Source: Sipunculus nudus
Taxonomy: Eukaryota; Annelida; Sipuncula; Golfingiida; Sipunculidae
Direction of reading: 5' to 3'
DNA length: 64,000 bases
NCBI GenBank assembly: GCA_026874595.1
Contig: CM049317.1
Location: 54,791,118 to 54,855,117 of the forward strand
In this document: piece by piece, positions 47,598-59,779 of the stretch
How positions within the stretch are numbered: position 1 is the stretch's first letter
Layout of the letters: each line of letters opens with the position of its first letter
Notes under the pieces: model-generated
The model's database searches: none
Told to the model about the DNA's origin: nothing
What the model saw: the letters and a program-made list of their open reading frames with translations, nothing else
Program-made: the position numbers and the translations under genes

Positions 47598-49100
47598 GCA
47601 GCAATCGCTTTCAAACATGCACAGTTGATTGACAATCAAAGTCCTGGAAGCCTATTGTTTTTTTATCAATATAGGTTACATTTCAAGGTCAAGGTCATCA
47701 AAAAACCAAAAAATCGTTTTCTCTTTATACCTTCATCCATAATTATCATAGCCGCAAAATCTATAGCTAATTTTATTCGTCATTGCGCAGCCCTATATCT
47801 GTTGTGTAGCTGCTTCAAATCTGCTGTTACCATGGTCACGCATTCAGGGGGAAAAGATTACGCTATTTGAAAATAATAGGTCTAATGTCTCTAACTTTTC
47901 CAGTTTCAAAGCACGAGAGATCTAGGTTTTTTGCATCAGGTAGCATTAAATTAGTATTATAAGATTTTATTACAAGTCGGGCAATATCTCGCACAATATC
48001 TCATCAAAACGAGATATTGCAAGATTCCACTTAAGGATGCCCTAGAGGCCACCAACTTACAGGAATCGTTTTGAAACTGGTACATCTTATGTCTTACACT
48101 TATATGTCGCAACTGATTTTCATTTGTGAAATATAACCACACTGCACTCTTAACACTGCAACATATCTTTTTTTTGCCAAAACGCATAAATCTTAGCTGC
48201 ATAACTTTAACCCATTTTGTTCCTCTGTACCTTCTCCATAAGATGATCTAGTCATCTGTTAACTCAGGTATGTCGCCTCAATGCTTGATCTGTTGTCTGA
48301 TATATTGGATCCTAATGGCAAGAATTTTTTTATCAATCATTCTAAATGTTTTCAAGTTAATAGAACATGTAAAGTTCTAAAAGCTAAATTCTTTTAGTGT
48401 AATTAGGTCTCAGGTCAAGGTCATCAAATAACCACAAAATCGTTTTTTTTTCCTTCATATCTTCGTCCAGTATCCTTGTAGGCGCATATATAAATGTATC
48501 TCATTTTTATCTTCATACCGTAGCTTTTTCTCTGATATTAAGCTGCCTCAATTTACTGTAACCATGGTCACGCAATTTGGGAAAAAGGTCATGATATTAA
48601 AAAACAATGGGTCTTGTTATTCTAACTTTGTCAGTTTTTAAAGCTCCCGAAATCTCTTACCTTTCCTCGTCAAACGAGATATAAAGAAATTTCACCTCTA
48701 TCGCTCTTCAGGCCAGAATTCTCGAGCAATCGCTCTGAAAGTTATATAGTTGATAGAAAAAGCCTTTCGCTTTTTATTGAGATAGGTCAAAGCTCAAGGT
48801 CACCGAAATAACCAAAACTATTATTTTGCTCAGAACTTCGTCAGATATTGTCCTATCTTCACAATTATAGCTCATTTTATTCGTCTTTGCATTCCCCATT
48901 ATGAGGTCTGGTCACCTGTACCCAGGTGTTATCTGTTATTCTGTCAGTATGCCTGTCTGTTTGTCTGTTGTTGATAATTTCTCCTTATTCTTTAATCTGA
49001 AATATGTTATTATGGAGTCCATATTTTTTTTAGGCATACAGTTAAAAGAAATCCAGGGAATATGTTCTGTCTGTCTGTCTGTTAGTCTGTCCGTCTGATC
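47598..49100 (+). repeat. Three diverged tandem units with shared TCAAGGTCA
   Basis: Ordered landmarks (CAATCGCT, AGGTCAAGGTCATC, TACCATGGTCACGCA, AACGAGATAT) repeat. Unit 1 spans about 47598-48040, unit 2 about 48335-48690 and unit 3 from about 48722. Unit 3 decays into CTGT-rich DNA. The block yields short spurious frames only. The order-preserving similarity is directly visible; per-unit identity would need alignment. Confidence 0.65.
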
Positions 49101-49499
49101 GTACGCGACTTTACAATATATGCATAAGCACATAAAATGCCATTGTTTCTGCTCTCCCGGAACATGGTTCATTCAAATGACTGTTTTCAAATGTTCCCCT
49201 GTCTTCCTGTCTCTCTGTATGTTTGTGTTATTTCAACTTCCGGGCAAGCGCTCGACCTATGGTCCAGTTGTCCAGCTGCTGCGATATGGGAATCAGCTAA
49301 AAGTGAGACCACAATCTATAAAAAAAATATCGAGAAGTACAACGACAGGACTTATCAGTCTGGTCTCGGCTTAAAAATTCATTAACATTTGCAATAACAT
49401 GTAAATAATCTCACGTCATCAGCTCATTTTGCCGGAATACAAAAATCTCCTCGCATAACCATCTCGGTACACGGACATACTTTCTCTAGTTCTGTTTTA

Positions 49500-49820
49500 T
49501 ACAATGTTATGGTTTTGAGTGTGCGTAGACAAAAACTACGTGTGGCTGTTCACCAAAGAAAGACTGCGTGACTAGAACGCATACCCTGTGCATGCGCGAC
49601 AACTCCCAAACAAGGAGGAGAAACAGGAAAGAAGAAGCGGAGAAGAAATACCGTTTGGAAGATTGAAAAATTTGTGAAGTTGTGCCGATCGGCCACCAGG
49701 TAGCGTAAGCTCTTTGTGAATGTTTTGTGGCATTGATCGCGCTCGATACAAGCTTATATCCACTTGTGTACAGGAATAAGCAAAAGTTTGAGAAATTAAC
49801 ATCTGCAGAAAGCATAATAT
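49500..49820. other. Balanced-composition island with NRF1-like site
   Basis: TGCATGCGCGAC near 49590 resembles the NRF1 core. Minus-strand frames here are open for about 100 codons but show no domain or splice context. A promoter is possible but unsupported by a coding exon. Confidence 0.15.
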
Positions 49821-50694
49821 TTCAAGGACAAGATATTTTACTCATGCATATTTAACATACCTTGTATGTAAAAAGGTCATTTAAATTCCAGTAGATCTAC
49901 CGCCTTTTGGTTTATGTATTATTATGCTTCTAGCTTACACGGGGCCTGCATATGTAAGACTTTTCTTTCACGTTATAAAACTGTTACTGGGAAAATATTC
50001 TTGCTGGTAAGCATCATTTTGTATTATTTTTTCAACAGGAAGGTGCAACATCTTGATTAATGTCCCTTAATTTAATTGTGAAGGCAAGTCAGTGGCCACG
50101 TATAACCAAAATATGTTTTAAGAGATAACCCTATACGATACCATAAAAACAGGTCAACTCCACTGTCCCGATATAAAGCAAATAGATTGACAAGTCTAGA
50201 AATAAAACTCGCGCAGAAAAAAAAAACAGATCCAATGTAATAAACCAATTTCTTTTCGTGACTTTTAGGTGTTGTAAAAATAAAGGAAGCAGGAACATAT
50301 TCTTTAAATCAGAAACAAAAACACCTGTAAGAAAAGAGAAAAAAGCAAATTCTGCTCACGTAATCAACTCTCGCTTTGTAAATCTCGTTCGACCTTTTTG
50401 TTTGTTTTTTTTTTCGCACTGAAAAAAATGCCTTTGGGACATATTTCTCAGACCACGTTTATGAGAAGCCTTTTTATATTGTATTTTTTACTCCTGTAGT
50501 TGTATATCAGACATTTTAACACTATAAATGTATATTGTTTCCGATAGATATTACCTCTTTGCCATTGTCTTTTATTTTTAATAATTATGTTCTCATTAAA
50601 TCAAGGAGTGGATATATATTACATATATGTCATGTTTTCAAGCGACGAGGTCACACGCAAAACATTATTAAACAGCAACGACGATCTCTTAAAC

Positions 50695-51000
50695 GATTAA
50701 CGACTAAAGATAATCCCTATAACCTTTTATAAAAGATGGGCCAGAAAAGGTCAACCTCACAACGAACAGGTTGTTCGTTTTAGTTTCATCCACCTGTTTA
50801 TAACATGTGGGGGGCCCATCAAAATAATCCAAAAAAAAAAAAAATCAGACGAACCAGAGTTTTGCAAAGCTCGTTTTCCAACTGTGAACTTTCATCTTCT
50901 GCACCTGTGCAACCAGCCATCGTAGATTATATGTTTTTACTTTGTCATCATTGGCGCATGTACCGTGTTTATTAAAAGCTTGTCATCGAGATTTAGAATA
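50695..51000 (+). mobile_element. Dispersed repeat family 1, copy 4
   Basis: GTTTATAACATGTGGGGGGC at about 50797, then CAAAATAATCC, CAGAGTTTTGCAAAGC, ACTTTCATCTTCTGCACCTG and GGCGCATGTACCGTGTTTA. The last block matches copy 5 (minus strand near 59213) closely. Confidence 0.7.
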
Positions 51001-51272
51001 ACATTATTTAAGTAAATGGAACAAATACAGTGCATGAACGGAACAAATACATTCCGAATTGAACTAAAATAAACAAATTGGTTTTGTAACTTTTTTTTTA
51101 TTTTGTGAAACCGTTAGAAATACTTTGTAACATAAGAATATGGCATTCAAATAGTATGAGTAATTGTTGGCATAAGCGATATTACATGATACTAGAAACA
51201 ACCTTGCTTTTATCAAGGCGTTCAAAACTTAAATTGATTAAAAAAAAACAAATTGGTGCAATGTATGCAATG

Positions 51273-51510
51273 GGGCTTGGACGGCTGAGTGGAAAAACGC
51301 TCGGCCCTCTCCACTGGCAACCCAGGTTCGATTCCCGGTGCCGCTATGAGAGTGGGTTGTAGTGGCCCGTCCAAAGTCGGTGGTTTTCTCCGAGTCCTCC
51401 GGTTTCATCAACTCTAATTGACTACCGAGCACCAACATCCGAGCCATGGTGCCTCGTATTAGTTATTATATCTAGTTGTACAATCAATGTAAAATAAATA
51501 ATGTTTATAA
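51273..51510 (+). mobile_element. tRNA-derived SINE, plus strand
   Basis: The A-box region GGACGGCTGAGTGG (51279-51292) and a perfect B box GGTTCGATTCC (51325-51335) are spaced as in a Leu-type tRNA head. The body matches the minus-strand copy at 22630-22855. The tail is ATGTAAAATAAATAATG. Not a functional tRNA gene: the arms after the anticodon region do not pair. Confidence 0.8.
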
Positions 51511-51514
51511 ATGC

Positions 51515-53145
51515 TGCTAAATGTAAAAATGGATGCTGAGGAAGTTGCAAGTCTGCCGGTTAAATAAGTAACAGCCTAGTATTCAATTGCTTCTACGACT
51601 ATTGGAGATGGCGAGGATATTAGGTCATTCAATAATACAAGAATATACACAGGATCACTTAACTTATTTAAAGTAGGAAATTGCCATCAGATGAGGCTCA
51701 CAGCATGTGATATTCACTGTGCTTATAGAGTAAACTGTATCAAAATCTGGGTCATTTCAAGTGTAGAATTTCTCCAACCAAAAAGACAAAACAACACGTA
51801 ATTTAAATTCTATATCAACCAAAATGGCTAATATGCTGTTCAAATTTAGATTATAATTAATATTGTGTCAAATCAAATATACTGCCAGTCACTGGGAAAG
51901 CGCCTACATAAAAAGATTGGTCAATTAATCTCCGCAGGGTCCATTCATGTGCCCGAGCAGACCTTTACCCTGCACGGGGACTGGGTGCCGAGGTCATGCT
52001 CAAAGGGAAACGTTCACTTCCACTGTGCCGGTACTTGACCCATAGTTCGTGCATATTAGGAGCACATTATATCTGACGGTGACACTTAATTGTTGTCACG
52101 GAACTCCTCTGTGGCCACAGCTCCAAAAATGCTGGTATTTATCCCAAAATTGTCGGGAACAATGCCAAGTGTGTCCTATTGGATTCCCATAAATCCAACC
52201 ATTTGCCGTAGAAAAGGCTAATTGTTTACTGTCCAAATAGAAAGGAAGATAAATTGAAGATGGTGGTAAATTATGTGTTAGGCAGTTCCATATCCTAATT
52301 TTTAATATAAAGAATACAGGCATTTAAAATTAACTGATGTGATGCAAGACAGCACCCTTTTGTTTACTACCTATAGAGTTGCAACCAAGGGGAAGTATAT
52401 AAACACTCTGACGTCATAGTGTCAGTCTTAAGGTTGTTGCAATAAATCGATATGTTTGTCAATAGTCCCGAAAAGTACCAGACATTTTGTACACTAAATC
52501 TCGGATGTTAAAAGTCGGACGTTGGAAGTCAAAATGGAGGGACTTTTAAAGAAAAAAATCTATGTGTCTTCTTGTCATAAAATTGTATATTTTGTTTATA
52601 TAACGTCGTGCTAATGATTTGTAATAACATTAATCACGATAGCTAACCCTAGTCACAATATTATTCACTTTATACAAACGACCATAAATGTATTACACTA
52701 TACATATATATAATATTCCACAATATGTTTTACTAGTAAGGTGTGTGTGGATACATAATCTTTGTTCAACTTCAGCTTTATGAAACGGGCGGAACCGTTA
52801 AAATTGAAACCGACACCTATGAGAACACTCAGGCATATAATGTGCAGAATGGCTAGATGGTACACTGTGCTCATTAAAGATTATTAATTTGATACAGGCA
52901 ATCAGAATATCCAAGTGAATAACAAAACGAACATGCAGTGTACAAGTACCACCTGTATAGATTTTTTTTTAAATATTGTCGTTCAGCCGGTTTTTGGTGA
53001 CAATTGGGAGTTGACCGCTATTCAATCGAGACGGTCATGCTGTTTAACTTTCTCTGGAACTATTTACGGAGAAATCATGTTTCCCATATATACATGAGAC
53101 GCATGAAAACGGCCTACGACAGGAGAGTAGCATTTGCTCTGTGCA
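51515..53145. other. Gene-free stretch
   Basis: A GC-richer patch at 51930-52080 has no coding frame. The rest is AT-rich. Confidence 0.35.
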
Positions 53146-53149
53146 AAGC

Positions 53150-53402
53150 GTGGGCGATCACTGTTTGGTTAAGATGACCAGAGGGACCGTTGTTAGAACA
53201 AACACCAATTAGGTTACGCCAGAAGAACGAAGCCAAAGTTGAGTCTAACAAAATTCAAAAAGTGGCGAATCAAGCATACCCGCGGGCTCCAAAACGACGT
53301 GAGCTTTGTCAGGGTGTGAATTAATTATGAATGTTTTGTGGCCACCGCATTCAGTAAATGCATCACCCACTTGGAGGGCTCCGTCAGCCTGGTGTCAAGA
53401 CA
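53150..53402. other. Island left of MITE
   Basis: Higher-complexity sequence ending at a transposon-like insertion. It has AATTAATTATGAATG and TGGCCACC words. It may be one half of a regulatory island continued at 53880. Confidence 0.2.
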
Positions 53403-53690
53403 TTAGGTAAACCCCCATTTAAGGTTACCCCCCGGAAATCTTAAATCGATTTCCTGAACCAAATTTTAGGTTACCCCCGCACTGTTCAAATTACACCTCT
53501 AAATGATAAATAAAACTGAATGATAAATTATTTTGCTTTTTAACCATGATACATTATTTAATTCAATTATACACTAGGACGATACGAGATTTATATATAT
53601 ATATATATATATATAGATATATATAGATATATATATATATATAACTTACGTTTCTTAATGTTTCATCCAAAAGAAATTTCTATCATTTCT

Positions 53691-53750
<60 letters not shown>

Positions 53751-53878
53751 TTGAAATCACAGAGAGTAATATAAAACCGATTTTAAGTTACCCAGAGGGG
53801 TAATCTGACACCATTTTCAAGTTCCAGAGAAGGGGGGGGGGGGGGTTAACCTGAGGTGTGGTTAATTTGAAATTGCTG
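53403..53878 (+). mobile_element. MITE-like element with C/G-rich inverted ends
   Basis: Left end TTAGGTAAACCCCCATTTAA then GGTTACCCCCC. Right end inverts to TTTCAAATTAACCACACCTC then AGGTTAACCCCC. Roughly 35-bp imperfect inverted ends. TA microsatellites (53591-53643 and 53697-53747) and a G14 tract lie inside. No coding capacity. Confidence 0.45.
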
Positions 53879-53879
53879 C

Positions 53880-54130
53880 ACCGGGCAGCGGCAGTCACGG
53901 AATCAGGTCTGTAGTCCAACGCAGACAGAATATTACTAAAGGCGCATTAGGTGGGGCGGCCGAAAAAGCGGCCGCAGAATTGATGTAGGTACACCCGGGC
54001 CTGAGTCAAATAGGACCGCTCCGACTCCTTGCGGACGTAAAGCCGATTGTACACAAATTGACGGGTGGAATACAAAGTTGGACCTGAATACCCAATTAAG
54101 CGAACTCTTTCTCCTCAGTGTAGATTAGTC
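53880..54130. other. Island right of MITE
   Basis: Balanced sequence resuming after the MITE, with CGGCCGAAAAAGCGGCCGC, an 8-bp NotI-type palindrome in an inverted arrangement. No coding frame. Confidence 0.2.
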
Positions 54131-54394
54131 AGAATTCGCTAAGCTTGTGCCTTCTGTAGACACATTTCGCTTTATCTGTACACTGATAAAACCGTAAGCG
54201 CTTTATACATGAGACGCATATATGTCTGGGTAATATGGGTGCATTGGAATAAGGTGTATAACATACGGTAGTCCTACGTGCGATATAATTTTATTTAATG
54301 ATTTTAAGAGAATCCAAACTAGATATCTGCATTCCAAAGAATGCAAGCCTCCGCCATGTGTTGCATGCTTCCAAAACTGTGTTTGCTCTCACTT

Positions 54395-54640
54395 ATTCGG
54401 CCAATATTCCCAGGTTCGCTTGTGCAACAGTGTCTGTAGATATGTGAATATACCTTGATGACGTTTCTGAATCCGAATCATGTTCTGGATCCACACACAA
54501 AAAAAAAATAGAAAATTTCATGAGATTCCGTTCATGATTGCGTGAGTTACCTTGTGAACACACACACCAACACACATTTACATGCACCATCACACACATA
54601 TCCCCCCCCCCTCCACCGCACACACACGAACTTGAATGAA
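54395..54640 (-). mobile_element. Dispersed repeat family 2, copy 2, minus strand
   Basis: The minus strand gives CAATCATGAACGGAATCTCA, TGAAATTTTC, GTGGATCCAGAACATGATTC and ATATTCACATATCTACAGAC in family order. An A9 tract interrupts it. Confidence 0.6.
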
Positions 54641-54869
54641 TGCATACACTCCTGAAGTAAGCAAATATTTACAAGTTGCTACATTTAATGCACTAGTGGT
54701 TCCCAGTTGCATCTTTACGTTGTACAGAGGCATTATGTGAGTAAGGGAATCCCTTGGATAACCCATATGATATTAGTCTCGCTATATTTGTTTATTTTTT
54801 TATAAATAATTTTGAGGATGCATAGTTGTAATTATTTCGCTCCAAGCAGAACTCTTTTGAAAGAAAATT

Positions 54870-55150
54870 GGGGTGTCTGTGTGTGTCTGTATGATTGTTC
54901 ACAACTCATTTCAAGCAGCCATGAACGAAGTCTCATGAAATTTTCAGGCCATTGCTGGAGTTGGCCAATGAAGAATCGAGTGGAGTTTGGTGATGATCAT
55001 GCCCATGGTCCGGATCCAGGAACGTCTTCAAGAAATATTCACAAATGTACAACCAAAGAAAGTACGAAAGAACATGGGAATATAGGGCGAATGAGTGAAT
55101 GGTGCAGGCTAGTATTCATTAGAATGAAGATTTGTTGTTATTCTTATGTA
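54870..55150 (+). mobile_element. Dispersed repeat family 2, copy 3
   Basis: Contains CCATGAACGAAGTCTCATGA, AATTTTCAGGCC, CGGATCCAGGAACG and AATATTCACAAATGTAC. It faces away from copy 2, about 230 bp to the left. Confidence 0.6.
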
Positions 55151-55154
55151 TATT

Positions 55155-55800
55155 CAGCCACTCATTTCTATCATGGTGTTAGGGATTAGGAAAGGTTAAA
55201 GGGAAGCACCTGGGATGATTTAATGCATTTGAGGTGCAGGTCAAGTTTATGGTTCAATCCATATCGAATGAGATCGACTGCATTTGTATTGGTCAATATT
55301 AAAGAAATATTCTGAAAGCATTCTTGTAACAATCTGGAACATGATGATTACACCTTGAAAGTTTATTATGTAAAAAGCTTCGTGGATGTATTTACCGACG
55401 AAATATCAGAGATGCCTCTTATTAAACTCTTACTACTCATAAACATACCATTATTTGGTTTCTTTGATCGAAATATTATTTTACTAACTCTCAATACATT
55501 TTTCAAATGTGCTTACGACATTTTTAGCTTTTATCTACAATTAAACTTTGAAACCTCTTCTCTTTAGGCACATCTTTTGGCAAAATGCCTTGTTATTTTG
55601 AGACTTCGAGTTCAATTTTAGTAGTGGTTGAAAGTATTAACACAAATTATTAATTGTTATATTTACAAATACAGACGTACGCCTTGTCATTAGGTTTAAA
55701 TAAGGACTCGAATTTAATGCATCAGATGAATTCAGTCATTTTTTTAGGGAGGGGGGGGGGCAGGAGCGTAGCCAGGATTGAGGGAGGGGAGGAGGCCATT
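55155..55800. other. Gene-free stretch
   Basis: AT-rich. A G-rich terminus-like patch at 55748-55790 belongs to the neighbouring nested elements. Confidence 0.35.
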
Positions 55801-55802
55801 AT

Positions 55803-56730
55803 CAGTGGCGGATTCAGATATTCGAAAACCGGGGGGGGGGGGGGGTATTTATGCATGTATAGGTACTGTGTAACCTGTTATATATACAAGTATATTTATA
55901 TATATATATATTATTATTATTATTATTATGATTATTATACGTTATATATTTTAGTTTATGGAAATATATATATATATTTTTAATTATGAACCATGGTTTC
56001 ATTAGGGTTAGTTACAGGTACATGGGGAGGGTATGGGAGGGGGTATCTTTTTTGAAAATACAATGTTAAGAGGATATTTTGAGGTAATTTTCACAAAAAA
56101 AATGAGGATTTCCTGTTCCTGAAAAACTGTTCCCTTATGTCTCTGCGTCATGTAATCACACTGTAGAGACGTTCAATATTTAATATTTATATTTCTTCAT
56201 AACTAGGATATAAAATTTCAATCGTTTTCAAACAAGTCAATGACGCAAAGGCGCAAATACGTTTGTAACTTGCAAAATATTATCTTTTAAATGTAATGCT
56301 AAATAAATAAATGATAAGCTATTTTCTTTTGTTAAACTTCGCATTTTACCGGGTTCCGTGGTCTTGACAGCTCACAGGCAGGATTCCTAAGAGCACAGAT
56401 CGCGAGTTCGAGTACCGGTATCACCAGAGGAGCCATAAGATTCTTCACTGTCGACCCCAACCTGGGCCCGGTGCTCGATCGATCTGCAGTTGTTCTGCAG
56501 CTGTTCATAAATATCCCTATACTCAACTAATAAATTTGAAAGTAATAAACTGCAGATAACTTAAATAAAGTCCAATTGCTTACTAAAAGTAAGAAATATA
56601 AAAAAAAGAAATTTAATCATGAAAATAGGAAATTAGATGAAATGAGAGATTTTGCAGCTCAAAGGGGGCCGCGCGACGAAGGCCCCCCTCTGGATCGGCC
56701 ACTGATAGCATAGGCTTATATCCGCCACTG
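55803..56730 (+). mobile_element. Candidate nested element with CAGTGGC termini
   Basis: CAGTGGCGGATTCAG at 55803-55817 pairs with inverse copies ending at 56704 (CAGTGGCCGATCCAG) and 56730 (CAGTGGCGGATAT). Two right ends 26 bp apart suggest nested or shifted termini. G/C-rich tracts lie just inside. It encloses a SINE and simple repeats. No target duplication recognised. Confidence 0.4.
56345..56545 (+). mobile_element. tRNA-derived SINE, plus strand
   Basis: The A-box-like GTGGTCTTGACAGCTCACAG and a B box GAGTTCGAGTACC (from 56404) are about 40 bases apart. A short body and an AATAAATTTGAAAGTAAT tail follow. Confidence 0.5.
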
Positions 56731-56731
56731 A

Positions 56732-56736
<5 letters not shown>

Positions 56737-56795
<59 letters not shown>
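56737..56795 (+). repeat. (TA)n microsatellite
   Basis: About 29 TA units. Confidence 0.95.
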
Positions 56796-56798
<3 letters not shown>

Positions 56799-56799
56799 T

Positions 56800-58205
56800 A
56801 TTACATTAAGTGAAATTCCGAAAGGACGGCGAGTACTGGATGCGCCGGAGGGAAGGGGGGCATGGCCCCCTGCGCCCCCCCCCCTTGAATACGCCATTTG
56901 AATACGCCCCTGGGGGGGGGGGGGGTAAGAACCATACTGTTCATATCTTATTTTTGTATTTTATACTTGGCACAGGGCCTTGCTTACAAAAGAGGTATTC
57001 TGCTACCTACAGAATTTTGTGATAAATTAATAAATAATAAAACATAAACTCTTTTCTAGGTTCTTTGACATCATGAGATTCTACAAATAGGACACGGGCG
57101 GCCAATAAAGTAAGGATCTGTCACAACCTACAAATTCAGTTCTAGATATACGGTGTGGACTGACCGCTGGCTGTACACGGGCTGGGTTTACTAATCAAAA
57201 ATAAACCGATTGTGCATCTTAAGAAATAAAGATTCGTCAAGCTTCCAACAGATGTTTCTTCTGTTTTTTTCTTTCACGTTCCTCTTCTTTGTTTGGGAGT
57301 TCGTTTGTTTGTTTCCAAAATGTGTGTGAGTTTGTGTGAGTTTGTGTGTGTGTGGGGGGGGGGGGGGGCATAACCCCCATCCCCCTGTATTGACGCCCCT
57401 GTGTCTCAAATTCTGTTCAACTGTTTCTACAATATCTCTGAGCTATACAACTTTAAAAGATAAGATCTAAATAAACAGTAGTTTTGCGATTGACATGCAA
57501 ATACTGCATAATGTTTGGTTCGCGCCACAATAAAGAAAATCAAGGTATTTGGAGAAGCAGTGAGGCTATTTGCGCATGAACGACCATGAGTTGGTGAGAT
57601 TTCAGTGAAAGGAACTGTCGTGGGCGGCCTTGAAATTCAATGGCCGTTTTAGCGGATAGCATTGGCAATTCGAATGGTAACATTTAATGAATAAATCCAT
57701 AAGGAATTAAGGGATGAATATTTAAATTTTGCTGTTGATCTCTGTAGGCACTAAAGCTCCCTGCTGATGTAACAGGCTAGTTAGTTTGTCCATTTCAATT
57801 AATGATGTAATAATGGTTCTGTAATAGGACGTCATGTTTTTTAATAAACTTAGATGTAGTCTGCCAGCCCCTCCGGATATATCAATTTCACATTTGTAAA
57901 AGAACTCTCTTCTTTTGGTATCACGTGTTATTGTAACGACTATCAGTTAATGTTCTATTTTTTGTCAAATGCCGAAACACCTTGCCATTAAGTTTCCCAA
58001 ACTGTCGCAAATGTACAATACTAGTATTTCATGCGCTCAAATGGATGTGTTGATCGGGGTATATAATGAAGTGTGCTTTTTGACGTCTTCACAGGCAGAG
58101 GCGTTAGACATTTTTTATATTGATGTATCATACAGCGTATGTTTTTCATACTAAAAAAGCTAGAAGAAATTTAGCTCAGAAATTTTTATTTGTACATTGG
58201 GGATT
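56800..58205. other. Gene-free stretch with G/C tracts
   Basis: Palindromic GGGGGCATGGCCCCC near 56857, C and G tracts near 56875-56925, and a G15 tract after TG repeats at 57354-57368. A short frame at 57969-58154 starts with ATG but has no recognisable content. Confidence 0.35.
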
Positions 58206-58209
58206 TATA

Positions 58210-58686
58210 CAATGGTCGACTTCACATTTGCGAGGGTTTCAAATTCGCGAAAATCGCGAAAGGCGATTATTGCGAAAATTAAACCTTCGAGAATAATACG
58301 CCCAAAGTAGGGAGGTGAACTTTCAATTAAACCGTAAGAAGACCCCTTGACATCTTATAAGCATCATCCATGTCTGTATCGTCAAAAGAAAAAGAAAAAA
58401 AAATAATGTTAACAGATATCTTTTATATTAGGCTATCAATTTCTCTAAGACTATTATGAATAATTTGATATCTTTAACATAAGCTGTCAAAAATGAAAAA
58501 AGAATTTCCAATGTTCGCTTGGTACTTCTCAAACAGATTATACGAGCATATTAACTCTTTCATACAAAAAAGGGTGCATTAAGTGTAGTTTATTTTATGG
58601 TGAGATCGCGAAAATCGAACCCTCGCAAAATGATAGAAAAGTGGAAATCTCGAAATGTAACCCCGTGAATATGAAGACAACCACAG
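58210..58686 (+). mobile_element. TA-flanked MITE, 477 bp
   Basis: The left end reads CAATGGTCGACTTCACATTT then GCGAGGG. The right end inverts to CTGTGGTTGTCTTCATATTC then ACGGGG. Both lie next to TA. TTCGCGAAAATCGCGAAA words are near both ends. No coding capacity. Confidence 0.65.
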
Positions 58687-58689
58687 TAG

Positions 58690-59185
58690 CTCAGGGTTTT
58701 ACTTTAAAACCAGCTATTCAAATACCTTTTCGGTAGAGATTATGCGTTTTCTGGCTTAGTCAAAGGAGACAGTGTAAAACAGTTTTAGGCCAAAGGTACC
58801 AGGAGCCTTCCGCCGACTACCGAGGGAATAAGAATGTTTTACATACAGTAATTGGTATGAGACAAATAATCCAAAACATGGCTAGACACTTCACAATGAC
58901 TGCGATATAGTCATCACTGAAGAACAGAGATACTAGTACTGCAATTCCATCTGATGACGTCAGCCAATGCGAAGTCATACGTCATCGACCTTTATAACGT
59001 CACTATTGTCTTGTTAACCACTCTCGCAACCATGGTCATGGAAGGCCTTCTGTGTAGGAACGTTTTGGGGACTTCTTAGCATAATAAGGTCGAAAGTGCG
59101 GAGCATATGGGCTGTGGTGGTTAGGTCAATTCCTATAAAGAAAAGTTCTTATAACCCAACCCTCTGTGACTGATGCATGAGCTTG
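58690..59185. other. Gene-free stretch
   Basis: Contains two TGACGTCA-like words near 58958-58990 and an ACGTCAC near 59000, but no exon. Confidence 0.3.
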
Positions 59186-59189
59186 TTTA

Positions 59190-59510
59190 TCTACAAGTAG
59201 TAAGTAAACACGGTACATGCGCCAATGTTGACAAACAGGAAAAGAAAAACAAATAGCCTGAGGTGGTTAGTTGCCCATGTGCGGGTGTTGAAATTTCACT
59301 AGTTTGAAACGTCAATCGCAAATTCTGGTTCGTCTTGCTTGCCGCCAGACGCCCGTTTTCAATGTGTTCTGATTATTTTGTCGGACCCCTACATGTTATA
59401 AACACGTGGATATAAACAAAACAAAAATCACTTGTGCGGTTCGACTGTTTTCATAAAAGTTTCAAGGGAGTATCTTTAGATAATAAACATCAGATAACGG
59501 AATAGCCCCC
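59190..59510 (-). mobile_element. Dispersed repeat family 1, copy 5, minus strand
   Basis: The minus strand gives TTTGTTTTGTTTATATCCAC then GTGTTTATAACATGTAGGGG, GACAAAATAATCAGAACAC and CAACTAACCACCTCAGGC. It shares GGCGCATGTACCGTGTTTA with copy 4. Confidence 0.7.
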
Positions 59511-59587
59511 TTTAAGTTCGAAATTGTTTCTTTGCTACATCAGATTGGATGTTGACTGGTCTTAACTTGCTAATTTTTGCCTCAGCC

Positions 59588-59775
59588 AGGAGGCTATGCG
59601 TTCATTCCCGTTCGTGTGTTTTTGTTCATAACACAACGTAATTACGGACGGAATCCCATGAAATTTTCAGGGCACCTGGAGATATATTCACAAAAGTGCA
59701 GTCACATATGCCCGATTGAACATGTGAATATGGGCATAGGCCTGGATTCGTAAGAATGAAGATGTTGTGTGGACA
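59588..59775 (+). mobile_element. Dispersed repeat family 2, copy 4 (internally deleted)
   Basis: GGCTATGCGTTCATTCCCGT at the start, CATGAAATTTTCAGG and ATATTCACAAAAGTGCAGTC. The CGGATCCGG-type middle present in copies 2 and 3 is missing. Confidence 0.6.
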
Positions 59776-59779
59776 TTTA

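Noticed and set aside
51273-51350. Intact tRNA gene
   Set aside because: A and B boxes are present, but the anticodon and acceptor arms do not pair, and a SINE body and tail follow. The same holds at 9478, 22630 and 56345.
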